Positions 25,282-34,223 are shown, counted from the first letter of the stretch. The stretch is DNA of 64,000 nt from Kitasatospora aureofaciens (GCF_019192735.1 NZ_JAHTKP010000001.1:62001-126000), one strand, 5' to 3'. The notes: generated by a model from the sequence alone, not told the origin. Numbers and translations: made by a program.

Positions 25282-25955
25282 CCTCCCCGTACCCCACCAC
25301 CATCCCCCACCTCGGGGTCCGGCACCCGCCGGCCCCGGATGCGGCCGACCACCTGCTGCTTGCGGCCCTGCGCCCGGAAGCCGTCGTCTTCGACTTCGAC
25401 GGCACCCTCGCCGACACCAGCGCCCTCAACACCGACGCCGCCCGCGCCACCCTCGCCGACCTGAACCTCACCGTCCCCGAACCATGGCTGCAGCAAGCAC
25501 CGCTCGCCGACCTCACCCAGCTCCGCCACCGCCTGCACGCGGACCTCGACCTGCAACTTCCCTGCACGGACGGCGAGTTCGTGGCCATCGCGCGCGGGCA
25601 CTGGCTCAGCCGCAGCCACCAGGTACGCGAACTGCCGCGCGTCACAAACCTGGCACGCCACCTCGCCACCACCGCGCCCATCGCCGTGGCCTCGGCCAAC
25701 GACGGCCGAGTCGTCGACGCCGGCCTGGCCGCCATCGGCCTCACCGGACTGTTCCAGACCATCATCGCCCGCGAACACGTCGAGCGCCTCAAACCGGACC
25801 CCGCCTGCTACCTGCTGGCCGCCGCCAAACTCGCCACCGACCCCACCCGCTGCCTGGCCTTCGAGAACACCGACGAAGGCATCACCGCAGCTCTGACCGC
25901 CGGTCTCACCGTCATCGACATCCGCGCCACCGCCTGGAGCGCACAGACACCGTGA
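25278..25955 (+). CDS. HAD-family phosphatase coupled to the cyclase
   Basis: 225 residues from a GTG overlapping the cyclase stop. The nucleophile motif F-D-F-D-G-T-L-A-D-T, S-A-N-D-G (motif II region), K-P-D-P-A-C-Y (motif III) and F-E-N-T-D-E-G (motif IV) are all present, giving a complete beta-phosphoglucomutase/CbbY-like HAD fold. Coupled to a D-x-D-T-T cyclase it most likely dephosphorylates the cyclised diphosphate. In fungal drimane synthases the two domains are fused, so the separate bacterial arrangement fits known logic. Confidence 0.88.
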   Translation: MTSPYPTTIPHLGVRHPPAPDAADHLLLAALRPEAVVFDFDGTLADTSALNTDAARATLADLNLTVPEPWLQQAPLADLTQLRHRLHADLDLQLPCTDGEFVAIARGHWLSRSHQVRELPRVTNLARHLATTAPIAVASANDGRVVDAGLAAIGLTGLFQTIIAREHVERLKPDPACYLLAAAKLATDPTRCLAFENTDEGITAALTAGLTVIDIRATAWSAQTP

Positions 25956-26059
25956 ACGGGCCGGCACGCGCCCGCACGGTCCCGACGCCGGGCCCGTCAC
26001 CGCCCCGCGGTCGCGGTCGCTCCCGAGCGGACCGGGGCACCGGTCAACCAAACATCTTA

Positions 26060-26905
26060 GAAGTCATCTCATTTGGGCTTGTAGGCTGCTCGCGTGACGA
26101 TCGTGGAGCGCCTGGTGCCGGATGAGTTGTGGGAGCTGTTCCAGCGGGTGGTGCCGGCGGCGCCGACCCGGCCGCAGGGCGGCGGCCGCCGGCGACACGG
26201 TGACCGCGAGGTGCTCGCCGCGATCATCTTCGTCGCGACCTCGGGGTGTACGTGGGCCCAGCTGCCGCCCTGCTTCGGGCCGTCCGGTCCGACGGCCCAC
26301 CGGCGCTTCACCGAGTGGAGCAAGGCCCGGGTGTGGGCCAAGCTCCACCGCGTCCTCCTGGACGAACTCGGCAGCCGCGGCGAGCTGGACTGGTCCCGCT
26401 GCGCAGTCGACTCGGTCAACATGCGTGCCCTGAAAAGGGGGAACTGACGGGTCCGAATCCTGTCGATCGGGGCAAATACGGCTCGAAGATCCACTTGCTC
26501 ACCGAACGCACCGGTTTACCCCTCTCGCTCGCGATCTCGGGCGCCAACGTCCACGACAGCCAGGCCCTGATCCCGCTCACCGAAGCCATCCCGCCGATCC
26601 GCTCCCGGCGCGGCCCGCGGCGGCGCAGGCCCGCCAAGCTGCACGGCGACAAGGCCTACGACCACCGCTTCATCCGCACCTACCTGCGACGGCGCCAGAT
26701 CACCGCCCGCATCGCCCGCCGAGGCGTCGAATCCTCCACGCGCCTTGGCCGGCACCGCTGGGTGATCGAGAGGACCGTGGCCTGGCTGAACGGCTTCCGC
26801 CGACTCCACCGCCGCTACGAACGCAAGGCCGACCACTTCGCGGCCTTCGCCAGCATCGCCGCAGCCATCATCTGCTACCGCCGACTCACCAAATGAGATG
26901 ACTTC
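26060..26905 (+). mobile_element. IS5-family (IS427-like) element, 846 bp
   Basis: 17-bp perfect terminal repeats GAAGTCATCTCATTTGG (26060-26076) and its complement (26889-26905) are flanked by the direct repeat TTA (26057-26059, 26906-26908). It lies between the HAD gene and the prenyl synthase gene, splitting the terpene cluster in two transcription units. Confidence 0.92.
26094..26896 (+). CDS. IS5-family transposase made by -1 frameshift
   Basis: The first frame (26094-26447) encodes the N-terminal helix-turn-helix part (V-P-D-E-L-W-E-L-F and G-C-T-W-A-Q-L-P). The second frame encodes the catalytic part (K-L-H-G-D-K-A-Y-D; W-V-I-E-R-T-V-A-W-L) and ends at 26896. They overlap at an A4G5 run (26433-26441), a typical slippery site; a -1 shift joins them into about 267 residues. 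The first D of the DDE triad lies in R-C-A-V-D-S before the shift. Confidence 0.88.
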
Positions 26906-26908
26906 TTA

Positions 26909-27260
26909 TGGGGGTCGTTCAATCCGTCCGTTGTCCGCGAGGTACTGATGAGAGCTACCAGGGCTCGCTCACCAGCACGCCTGCCTGAGCCGGGCGGCTC
27001 GACCTGCCCGGGGTCACCCAGCGTCACGAAGTTAGGTCCGCCTCGAACAGCGTCGGTTCGGCGCCGGGACGAGCGGGCGGCGGGCAGGTCTGTGCCCGAA
27101 ACCACTGGAAGGAGTGGTGTGGGAGCACGAGGCCCGTGCGGCGGGCGGGGCCCGTGTTCCGATGAAGCGGCTGTGAGCCGTTCCGTCGCGGCGGTGGGGC
27201 TGGTGGTGTTAGCCCAGCACATTGGAACGTTCATACAAGCTGCTGATAGAGGGGGTGTGC
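26909..27260. other. Gene-free leader of second terpene unit
   Basis: About 350 bp between the IS target duplication and the prenyl synthase ATG. No convincing gene. It must contain the promoter for 27261-29549 unless the IS supplies it; no clear -10/-35 pair is seen. Confidence 0.4.
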
Positions 27261-28334
27261 ATGACCGAACTGTCAAGCCAGGGGGACGTACCGATACCCA
27301 GGCGGCCCGCCGGCGGCCGGGCCGCCCGGGTATCGGGGGAGCCGACCCCGACCACGATTGTCAGTCTGCTGGAAGCGGAGTTCGATCGCCTGTGGCCGGA
27401 CGGTGTGACGGGATTGGACGCGGTGCACCGGTACGCGGTGATCCCGACAGGCAAGCTCTTACGGCCCTCACTCGTGGTGCATGCGGCGCTGGTGGTGGGC
27501 GGGGACCTGGGCGCCGTACTGCCGGCCGCGGCCGGGATCGAGGGTGCCCACGTCGGCAGCCTGATGCACGACGACATCATCGACCGCGACGGCGAGCGGC
27601 GCGGCCGCAAGGCGGTGCACACCGCGTTCGGGCCCGCGCAGGCCATCATCGCCGGCAACGCCCTGTTCTTCGCGTGGTTCGCGGCGCTCGCCGAATGCGC
27701 CCGCCGCGGAGTTCCCGCCGATCGCGTCCAGCGGGCCATGGCAGTACAGGCGGGAGCCGGAACCGCGATCTGCCGGGGAGCCTTCGAGGAACTGACGATG
27801 AGAGGCGACCTGGACCATTCCGTCGACGACTACCTGGCGATGGCCCGGGGCAAGACAGCCGCCCTGTTCGAGGCCGCCTGCCGCGTCGGCTCCATTCTCG
27901 GCGGAGGCGACGACCACGCCACCGATCTGCTCGGGACCTTCGGCGACCATCTCGGCATCGCCTTTCAGATCCGCGACGACCTCCTCCCCTACGAGTCGGC
28001 CACCGCCCACCTGATGGGCAAGCCTGCCGACAGCGACCTGCGCAACCACTGCCCCACCTTGCCCGTCCTGCTCGCCCACCAGCGCGCCGATACAGCCGCC
28101 CGCGCCGCCCTGCGCCACACCCTGTCCGACAAGACCGACCCGCAGACCGCACTGCACCGGATGCGCGCCCTGCTGGAGGAGACCGGCGCCCTCAAAACCG
28201 CACACGCGATGGCCGACCACCACGCCCGGCTGGCCCGCTACGCCATCTCCCAACTCCCCGCCAGCGCCCACACCCGCGCCCTGTCGCACCTGACCCGCAC
28301 CCCGGCCAAGGCGGCCCCGCTGCCGTCCGCGTGA
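27261..28334 (+). CDS. Isoprenyl diphosphate synthase (FPP/GGPP synthase-like)
   Basis: 357 residues from ATG 27261, with AGAGGGGG 8 nt before. The substrate-binding G-K-L-L-R-P is at 64-69 and the first aspartate-rich motif M-H-D-D-I-I-D at 102-108. The second is F-Q-I-R-D-D-L-L-P-Y-E (D239-D240, P243), in which the last Asp of D-D-x-x-D is proline. The enzyme condenses IPP with allylic diphosphates to supply the terpene cyclases. Chain length cannot be read reliably; residues before the first motif are small (H-V-G-S-L), which permits C15 or C20 products. Confidence 0.88.
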   Translation: MTELSSQGDVPIPRRPAGGRAARVSGEPTPTTIVSLLEAEFDRLWPDGVTGLDAVHRYAVIPTGKLLRPSLVVHAALVVGGDLGAVLPAAAGIEGAHVGSLMHDDIIDRDGERRGRKAVHTAFGPAQAIIAGNALFFAWFAALAECARRGVPADRVQRAMAVQAGAGTAICRGAFEELTMRGDLDHSVDDYLAMARGKTAALFEAACRVGSILGGGDDHATDLLGTFGDHLGIAFQIRDDLLPYESATAHLMGKPADSDLRNHCPTLPVLLAHQRADTAARAALRHTLSDKTDPQTALHRMRALLEETGALKTAHAMADHHARLARYAISQLPASAHTRALSHLTRTPAKAAPLPSA

Positions 28335-28487
28335 AAGCGAACAACCCGGCCGCTCGCCACCAACCCAACCGGCACGCTCCCGCCGCCCACCCACCGCCGG
28401 TCATCCCCGTGGGCCGGGGCGGCCTCTCCCCGCAGTTCCAGGAACCCGACATGAACCCTGCCCGCACAGGCCCGTGAGGAGAAGTCA

Positions 28488-29549
28488 GTGACCCACCCCG
28501 ATCTGCCGGACAGCGTGATCGCCCAGCTTCTGTCCTTCTACAGCCCGCTCACCGCAGAGATCCATCCCGACGCGGAGCGCATGCGAGAAAGAACGCTGGC
28601 CTGGGCGCAGCAGTTCGATCTCGGCGAGGGCGATGCCTGGCAGACCACGATGCTCGCCCTGACCGGCGCGACACTCACCGCGCACATATTCCCGCACGCG
28701 ACCGGGGAGCTCGGGCAGGCCTTGTCCGACTACAACGCGTGGGGCTGGATCCCCAACGAGCTCTCCGGATCGGGCCGACCGGTACGCGACTTCCTCGCCT
28801 CGATGGGCCGCTGGGAGCGCACCTTCCGGTCGCCGCACTCGTGGCCGGACGCCACCGCCCCCGCAGACATCGCCCTGCGGGAGGTGTGCCTTCGCCTGCG
28901 CAGTCTCATGACCCCAATCCAATGGGAGCGCTTCGCCGCGGGCCAGTGCCTGTGGCTCTACCAGATGACGTGGGAGGCCAGCCTCCTCGGACAGGGGGCC
29001 GCTCTGTCCGTCAACGACTACCTGGCCATGCGGATCGGCTCGGTCGGGGCGTATGCCGCAGCCTCCTACATCGACGCGACCGAGGGCATCGAACTCAGCG
29101 AGCGGCAATGGGCCCGTCCAGCTGTCCGCGCGGCCGCCGAGGCCAGCATGCTCGCCGGCGGCCTGGACAACGACCGCTACTCCTACCTGCGCGAGCGCGA
29201 CCTGGCGGTCAAGAAGCACAACCTGTTCGACGCGATCCGCCACGACCACCCCGACCACACCTTCGAGCAGGCCGTCACCGACGCCATCGCCATCCGCGAC
29301 CGCATGATGACCCTCTACCTCCAACTACGCGAGAACCTCCTCGCCGAAGACGACGACGACCTCCGCCGCTACCTCACCGGGCTTGATCGCATAACAAGCG
29401 GAAACATCAACTTCGCCATGACATGCGCCCGCTATTTGCTTCCCGACTCCCCCCACACCGTCACCCGGGTCGACAAACCGAGCGACCCCAGCACCGGCCC
29501 CCTCCCCTACCCCACCATCGCCTGGTGGTGGGACCACCTCAAGCCGTAA
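28488..29549 (+). CDS. Class I terpene synthase with degenerate aspartate motif
   Basis: 353 residues from a GTG with GAGGAG upstream. The magnesium-binding N-D-R-Y-S-Y-L-R-E (228-236) is a complete N-S-E triad, and the overall helical pattern and length fit bacterial class I terpene cyclases. At the place of D-D-x-x-D there is only S-D-Y-N-A-W (D81), lacking the acidic pair. The enzyme may use a single Asp, act on a pre-cyclised or non-standard substrate, or be inactive. It lies 153 nt after the prenyl synthase in the same direction, so the two are probably cotranscribed. Confidence 0.8.
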   Translation: MTHPDLPDSVIAQLLSFYSPLTAEIHPDAERMRERTLAWAQQFDLGEGDAWQTTMLALTGATLTAHIFPHATGELGQALSDYNAWGWIPNELSGSGRPVRDFLASMGRWERTFRSPHSWPDATAPADIALREVCLRLRSLMTPIQWERFAAGQCLWLYQMTWEASLLGQGAALSVNDYLAMRIGSVGAYAAASYIDATEGIELSERQWARPAVRAAAEASMLAGGLDNDRYSYLRERDLAVKKHNLFDAIRHDHPDHTFEQAVTDAIAIRDRMMTLYLQLRENLLAEDDDDLRRYLTGLDRITSGNINFAMTCARYLLPDSPHTVTRVDKPSDPSTGPLPYPTIAWWWDHLKP

Positions 29550-30272
29550 CCCGACCACGGGGGCACCGGCACCCAGCGCTCCCGGCTCGTCGTCGGTGAG
29601 GTCCTGGTCGTCGGTGAGGTCGGCGGTGCCGACCACGACGTCCTGTCCCTCCTCCGCGCTGCGCCACGAAGTCGTCACGCACGCGACCTACTACCAGAAC
29701 TTCCCGCACCTGATCGACTGGTTCAAGGAGGAGGCCAACCCTCGACAGGTCCCTGAATCGCCGGAAGGGGAGCCCTCGCGGGCGAGGACTCCCCAGGAGA
29801 TCAGCACCGACCTCCGTCGAGAGAACACCCGGCTCCGCCGGACCGTCGCCATCTATGCCGAAGCCCTCCGGTAACTTACTCTCGACTACGAAGAGTCACG
29901 AAGCCAGGCGGAGCGGAAGGCCGGTGTAGCGGACCTCTCCGCCTACCGAAATCGTCGGACATGACCCGCGGCCGCGGCCCGCGCGGCGCTTGGCGGTGGG
30001 GCAGATGGGCGCGGCACACCGCCGGGACGTTGCCACGTTATCCTGGCGCTGACCGCTTCGCCGATCGCCCGGCGGGCTTGCTCCACCTTCATGACCACTC
30101 CCATACCGGCCCTCCTGCTGCGGTCGCTCGGGCGCCGGTCGCGGCGCCCCACCGGCCACTGTAGGGACCGCGTGATCGAGGTCGGTGGGGATTCCGCGAG
30201 TCCGGTCCCGAACGGGTGGTACCTGCCCGATACCGGCTCCGAGCAGCCCCGCACTGGTCCATACTCCGGTCC
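29550..30272. other. Mostly non-coding region with a short gene remnant
   Basis: Around 29656-29874 (+) a frame ends in T-D-L-R-R-E-N-T-R-L-R-R-T-V-A-I-Y-A-E-A-L-R, a helical end like that of small proteins associated with site-specific recombinases, but without a believable start. The rest shows no gene. Confidence 0.35.
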
Positions 30273-30728
30273 ATGAGCGATGTGGAGAGCGAACTCAACA
30301 AGCTGCTAAGCGAGTTGGACTCCTCGCCGCGCTGGGCGTCCTCCCCGCGCAGGTGGGTTGACGATCCGGCACTCCTGCAGGTCGTCCTGGAGGCGGCCAA
30401 GCGGGCCCACAAGGCCCGCGAACAGCTCGACGCTCTCGTCGAGGCCTGCACCGAGCCGTCGGACCTCGTCACGTGGCCAGCCATGACGATGGGCGCGTGG
30501 CAGCTGGACGGCGAGGCCGCCGAGCAGCGCGATGCCGATCGCCGGCAGTCGGCCGAGCAGATCGTTCGCCGGCGTGTAGACCAGCGGCGCTCGACCCTGG
30601 ACCTGGTCGTGCAGTTCGCCGATGACCAGCGTGCGCAACTCGCCGCGCAGGAGGAGCGGGCACTGGGTGAGGTCGCGGCCGGACCGCCAAAGGAGCGGGG
30701 CGGCGGATGGTGGCCCCGGCTGGGCTGA
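30273..30728 (+). CDS. Hypothetical helical protein
   Basis: 151 residues from ATG 30273 (MSDVESELNKLLSELDSSPR). Mostly helical with many charged residues (A-E-Q-R-D-A-D-R-R-Q-S-A-E-Q-I-V-R-R-R-V-D-Q-R-R), ending in G-G-G-W-W-P-R-L-G. No membrane span or catalytic motif. Convergent with the small inhibitor-like gene at 30775. Family not recognised. Confidence 0.55.
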   Translation: MSDVESELNKLLSELDSSPRWASSPRRWVDDPALLQVVLEAAKRAHKAREQLDALVEACTEPSDLVTWPAMTMGAWQLDGEAAEQRDADRRQSAEQIVRRRVDQRRSTLDLVVQFADDQRAQLAAQEERALGEVAAGPPKERGGGWWPRLG

Positions 30729-30774
30729 CGCGGCCGGCTCGGAGTGGCGATTCCGTGGTGAGCTGGTCCCCTGG

Positions 30775-31002
30775 TCAGCCGACCCGGGGTGTCTGACTGA
30801 CCAAGCGGGTGTCCGGGTCGAACCACAGCCACACCCGGTCCGGCCAGAAGTCGCACGTGACGTCGTGATCCGTCGGCACGGGCCCAACGTGCAGGTCCGG
30901 GTCCTCGGCCTCGATCACGGCCCTGGCCTCGTCGACATCGACGCCGACGAGGTGAGGCCAAGAGCGCAGCGAAGCGAGGTCGAAGTCGTCATCGTCCGTC
31001 AT
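30775..31002 (-). CDS. Potato inhibitor I (eglin-like) family protein
   Basis: 75 residues from ATG 31002. The sequence S-W-P-H-L-V-G-V-D-V-D-E-A-R-A-V-I, then D-V-T-C-D-F-W-P-D-R-V-W-L-W-F-D and the C-terminal P-R-V-G, is the hallmark of potato inhibitor type I serine protease inhibitors such as eglin c. The reactive-site loop would lie between residues 45 and 55 (V-P-T-D-H-D-V-T). No signal peptide is present, so it would act inside the cell, if it is inhibitory at all. It has its own promoter region and no obvious operon partner. Confidence 0.75.
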   Translation of the reverse strand: MTDDDDFDLASLRSWPHLVGVDVDEARAVIEAEDPDLHVGPVPTDHDVTCDFWPDRVWLWFDPDTRLVSQTPRVG

Positions 31003-31284
31003 GACCGTCACCCTGCCCACTTCTAGGCTGGCTGACGCTACCCGCTCAGCGCATCGGCGATCCCGCCGGGGCGAGCTGGTCCGCAGTGAGGTCAGCTCGT
31101 CTAGCTGGTAACCGTCACGTATCCGGAACCCGCTGTATTCGCCGCGGCCGCCAGTGCGCGAGTCGGCGCGGTGATGGCACCGGCGAGGTGATCTTGCTCA
31201 AATTTCAGTGGACTGGATCGCGGTGCGCAGCTGCATCATGGCGAGACGACGGTGTGGTTGTGTCCCGACTGAAGGAGCCCGCGC

Positions 31285-32508
31285 GTGGGGTGGCAGCACG
31301 ATCTCGGAGCGTTTTCCGTCAACTACCTGGCGCAGGGAGATGAGTGGCACCACCACCTCGCCCGAGCGCTGCCCGACCGCGCTGGCGGCGGCCAGACGAC
31401 CCACGCTGGACAGGTCCGAATCGGCCACTCCGAAGCTGTCGAGGCCACCCTGCTTCTGGTCGATCAGCACCCTGACGGCATCCTGTGCACCCTCCACGGG
31501 CACGGCGAAACCCCTGCCCCAGGCGAACTCGACGAGTGGCGCAGCGGAATCGAACGCGCCGTCGCTCAGCTCGGACATGGCCACACGGATTTCACCTGGG
31601 AGGCGATCGTCGGCCCGGACATCTCCCTGCTCGGCCCCCTCCTAGACGCTGTCCAGGTCGGGCCGATCCAGCTGCGGCCAGGTGGCGTCTGTATGCGCGA
31701 GACCAGGTTCTCGCGCCTCGACCTCAGCGGCCCGTTCATCCCCACGTACACCTACCCGCTCATCGCCGCCGGCACGGTGAGCGCCTACAGCTGGACGCCC
31801 GGCTTCCGCGAGGCGCAGCGCCAGGTTCGCCGGATCTGTGCGCTGCTGACCCTCACCAGCCCCATCGTGTGCTGGATTCCCCGCAGTCAGCCGCTGCACT
31901 TCCAACCGGGTGCGGAAGGCCTCAAGGTCCCCGCCACGGGGCTCTGGCACGAGCTCGGCGACCCGGACCGGCCCGGCCCGTGGACTGGGGAGCCGCTCGA
32001 AGGCGCCGTCCCGCTCGACCTGCCCGTGTGGCTGTCCCGCGCGTGGCAGGCGGTAGACGTCGATCCCGGCTTGGATCGCGCCGTCGATGCCGCCTACGAG
32101 GCCGTCCGCCTGGAGCGCGACCACCCCTCGGCGGCGCACCTGGCTTACGTTGCAGCCATCGAGGGCTATGGCGAGCGCTACGTCGAACCCGCCCCCTGCG
32201 ACTGCTGCGAGGAATGTCCCACTGAGAAGGGTGTGGCCCAGGCACGCTTCAAGGAGGCGCTGCGCCGTGCGGGCTTGTCCAGCAAGGAGCGCGGTCGTCT
32301 CCGCCAGGCGTACGAGCTGCGGTCCCGGACCGGCCACACCGGAGCGATGTTCGGCACCGAGGACAGCTTCGGCTTCCCGCACATGGACTTGTTCGCGCCG
32401 CAGGCCGGAACCCAGTTCACCCATCACCACCTGCGGCGACTACGCCATGCCGCCCGCACCGTTCTCCGCCACGCGATCGAGCAGCACGGTGGGGCTGGCG
32501 TGCCATGA
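31285..32508 (+). CDS. HEPN-like protein with N-terminal beta domain
   Basis: 407 residues from a GTG at 31285, with GAAGGAG 10 nt upstream. The N-terminal ~230 residues are mixed alpha/beta. The C-terminal ~150 are helical, with E-A-V-R-L-E-R-D-H-P-S-A-A-H-L-A-Y-V-A-A-I-E and the motif R-S-R-T-G-H, an R-x4-H that matches the catalytic motif of HEPN RNases. A C-D-C-C-E-E-C cluster (about 307-313) may bind metal. HEPN proteins often serve in RNA-targeting toxins and phage defence; this role is inferred from the motif only. Confidence 0.6.
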   Translation: MGWQHDLGAFSVNYLAQGDEWHHHLARALPDRAGGGQTTHAGQVRIGHSEAVEATLLLVDQHPDGILCTLHGHGETPAPGELDEWRSGIERAVAQLGHGHTDFTWEAIVGPDISLLGPLLDAVQVGPIQLRPGGVCMRETRFSRLDLSGPFIPTYTYPLIAAGTVSAYSWTPGFREAQRQVRRICALLTLTSPIVCWIPRSQPLHFQPGAEGLKVPATGLWHELGDPDRPGPWTGEPLEGAVPLDLPVWLSRAWQAVDVDPGLDRAVDAAYEAVRLERDHPSAAHLAYVAAIEGYGERYVEPAPCDCCEECPTEKGVAQARFKEALRRAGLSSKERGRLRQAYELRSRTGHTGAMFGTEDSFGFPHMDLFAPQAGTQFTHHHLRRLRHAARTVLRHAIEQHGGAGVP

Positions 32509-32574
32509 AGGCGCGGGGACGCTGATGCTGTTGGCGATCGCTGCCAAGGGTCCGCTTCGGGCGGCGCGGCAGGC

Positions 32575-33534
32575 TCAGGTCTCGGTTGGAGCGACCTGGT
32601 CAGGGGTCAGGTCAGCTCGGACACGCAGGACGCGCGGCCGGTGACGGTAGCGGCCGAACTCGGGCTTGTGCTGGTCGACCGAGATCTCCACGACGACGTC
32701 CGGATGCACCGGCAGGTAGGGCACCGGCGGGCTGCCGGGCAGACCGCCGACGGTGCCTGACAGCTCGGTCATCGCACCGGCCGGGCGCAGCAGGTCGGCG
32801 AGTTCGGCGCGCAGCTGGCCGCCGAGGGGAAGGCTGACGCCGACGGGGCGCAGTCGGCCGCGGGCGTCAGGCTGGGCGAGGACGGCGGCCTGCGCGGCGG
32901 GGGTTCGGCCGGGGACGATGCCGACGATGGCGGCGTCGACGGTGGTCCGGACGCGGTACTTCCGCCACCCTGAGCCGTAGCCGGCGAGGTAGCGGGAGGT
33001 GGCCGGCTTCAGGACGCAGCCCTCGATGGCGCCCCCGAGGGTGCCGAACCAGCGGCGGGCCTCGGTGAGGTCCTCGGTGGCCGGCAGCGGCTGGATCGTC
33101 GCGGGGCCGTTCTGCAGGAGTTCCAGGAGGTGGGCGCGACGCTCCAGGTAGGGCAGCGGGCGCAGGTCGGTCTCGTCTCCGCGGGCCAGGGCATCGAAGG
33201 CAGCAAGGTGGACGGCGAATCCGGCGCCGGGTCTCGGTCCTTTGCCGGATCGGGTCTGGAGCAGGGTGAAGGAGGCGGTGCCGTCGGGCTTCACGGCCAG
33301 TAGCTCGCCGTCGAGCACGCACGAGGTGAGGTGGCGGGCGGCTTCGGCGACGTCGGCGAACGCGCGGGTCAGGTCGGTGCCGTGCCGGCTGTACACCCGG
33401 GGGTGGGGGCCGGCCACCACAATGGCTCTCCAGCCGTCGCACTTGGGCTCTGCCAAGCTGCCCGCGGCGCTGGCCGGCAGGTGCTCGATCGGCTTGGCGA
33501 GCGCGACCTCGATCGGGAGACGGAAGGGCGGCAC
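32575..33534 (-). CDS. ATP-dependent DNA ligase (LigC/LigD-type core)
   Basis: 319 residues from ATG 33534. The adenylation lysine is in E-P-K-C-D-G-W-R (motif I, about K31), followed by R-H-G-T-D-L-T-R (Ia), L-D-G-E-L-L-A (III), F-A-V-H-L-A-A-F-D (IIIa), E-G-C-V-L-K (IV) and W-R-K-Y-R (V). An OB-fold follows. The length fits a stand-alone LigC-like ligase used in base excision or end joining. A small zinc-finger-like gene ends 3 nt before its start, so the two are coupled. It adds to the repair genes 3-7 kb further on. Confidence 0.9.
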   Translation of the reverse strand: MPPFRLPIEVALAKPIEHLPASAAGSLAEPKCDGWRAIVVAGPHPRVYSRHGTDLTRAFADVAEAARHLTSCVLDGELLAVKPDGTASFTLLQTRSGKGPRPGAGFAVHLAAFDALARGDETDLRPLPYLERRAHLLELLQNGPATIQPLPATEDLTEARRWFGTLGGAIEGCVLKPATSRYLAGYGSGWRKYRVRTTVDAAIVGIVPGRTPAAQAAVLAQPDARGRLRPVGVSLPLGGQLRAELADLLRPAGAMTELSGTVGGLPGSPPVPYLPVHPDVVVEISVDQHKPEFGRYRHRPRVLRVRADLTPDQVAPTET

Positions 33535-33537
33535 GGA

Positions 33538-33735
33538 TTACTCGGAGGAGTCGATCCGGCGCCCAGGCGCCAGACCCATGAAGAACGCGAAGGCATCCGG
33601 TGCGGCGTCGATCATCGCCTGCTGCTCCTGCTCGGTGCTCCGGTCCTGGTCGTAGCACTCCCAGGAGCAGCGGCCGAAGGGCGTCCAGGCGGCCGGCTGC
33701 CCGCATCCCTCGCAGATCATCGAGGCCTTCTCCAC
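33538..33735 (-). CDS. Small zinc-finger-like protein upstream of DNA ligase
   Basis: 65 residues from a GTG preceded by GGAGGT at 5-nt spacing. Three cysteines in C-E-G-C ... C-S-W-E-C-Y form a compact Cys4-type knuckle in the N-terminal half. The rest is helical (E-Q-E-Q-Q-A-M-I-D-A-A-P-D-A-F-A-F-F). Coupled to the ligase gene with a 3-nt gap. Function unknown. Confidence 0.6.
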   Translation of the reverse strand: MEKASMICEGCGQPAAWTPFGRCSWECYDQDRSTEQEQQAMIDAAPDAFAFFMGLAPGRRIDSSE

Positions 33736-33812
33736 GGAGCACCTCCGGCTCGTGCTCTTCCACGGTAGATCGTCGGTTCCGGCTCCCGGCGGGCCCGGGA
33801 CGGGGTGGGGAT

Positions 33813-34223
33813 CTAGGAGGTGGCGGCGACGCGACCGGATTCCCGCGCGGCGCTGCGCATGCAGCTGGCGAAGAGAGCGAAGCCGGTCCCAAGGGTCGAG
33901 TGGAGTGCGAGCAGGGTGTGCCAGGCGATCCGGATCTCCGGAATCTCTTCGGGGTCCTGGACGGCTCGACGCAGCGTGAAGTCCACAAGGGAGGAGAAGC
34001 TGGTCGGCGAGTGCGGGGGTACCGGCGCGCACCACTGTCGGTCGGCTTCGATGGCTGCGGTCAGAAGCTCTTCGAAGTAGCCATTCTGGAGCGTGCTGGC
34101 CAGTGTCTGGGCCAGCTGGCTGCCGACCTTGAGATGAAGCGGTCGGTCTCTCGGCGGGCCGTAGTGGTCCCGCAGCAGGTCGGCCAGGTCGTCGCGGAAC
34201 CGCAGGGGGTTCAGTGTGTCCAT
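33813..34223 (-). CDS. Hypothetical protein, 136 aa
   Basis: Starts MDTLNPLRFRDDLADLLRDH at ATG 34223. Helical and soluble, with L-Q-N-G-Y-F-E-E-L-L-T-A-A-I-E and F-T-L-R-R-A-V-Q-D-P-E-E-I-P-E-I-R. No motif known to me. Lies between the ligase pair and the SOS-type genes, same direction. Confidence 0.5.
   Translation of the reverse strand: MDTLNPLRFRDDLADLLRDHYGPPRDRPLHLKVGSQLAQTLASTLQNGYFEELLTAAIEADRQWCAPVPPHSPTSFSSLVDFTLRRAVQDPEEIPEIRIAWHTLLALHSTLGTGFALFASCMRSAARESGRVAATS

Noticed and set aside
23719-29549. Hopene/carotenoid cluster
   Set aside because: No squalene/phytoene synthase or desaturase genes; the cyclase motif is DxDTT, not the DxDD of hopene cyclases.
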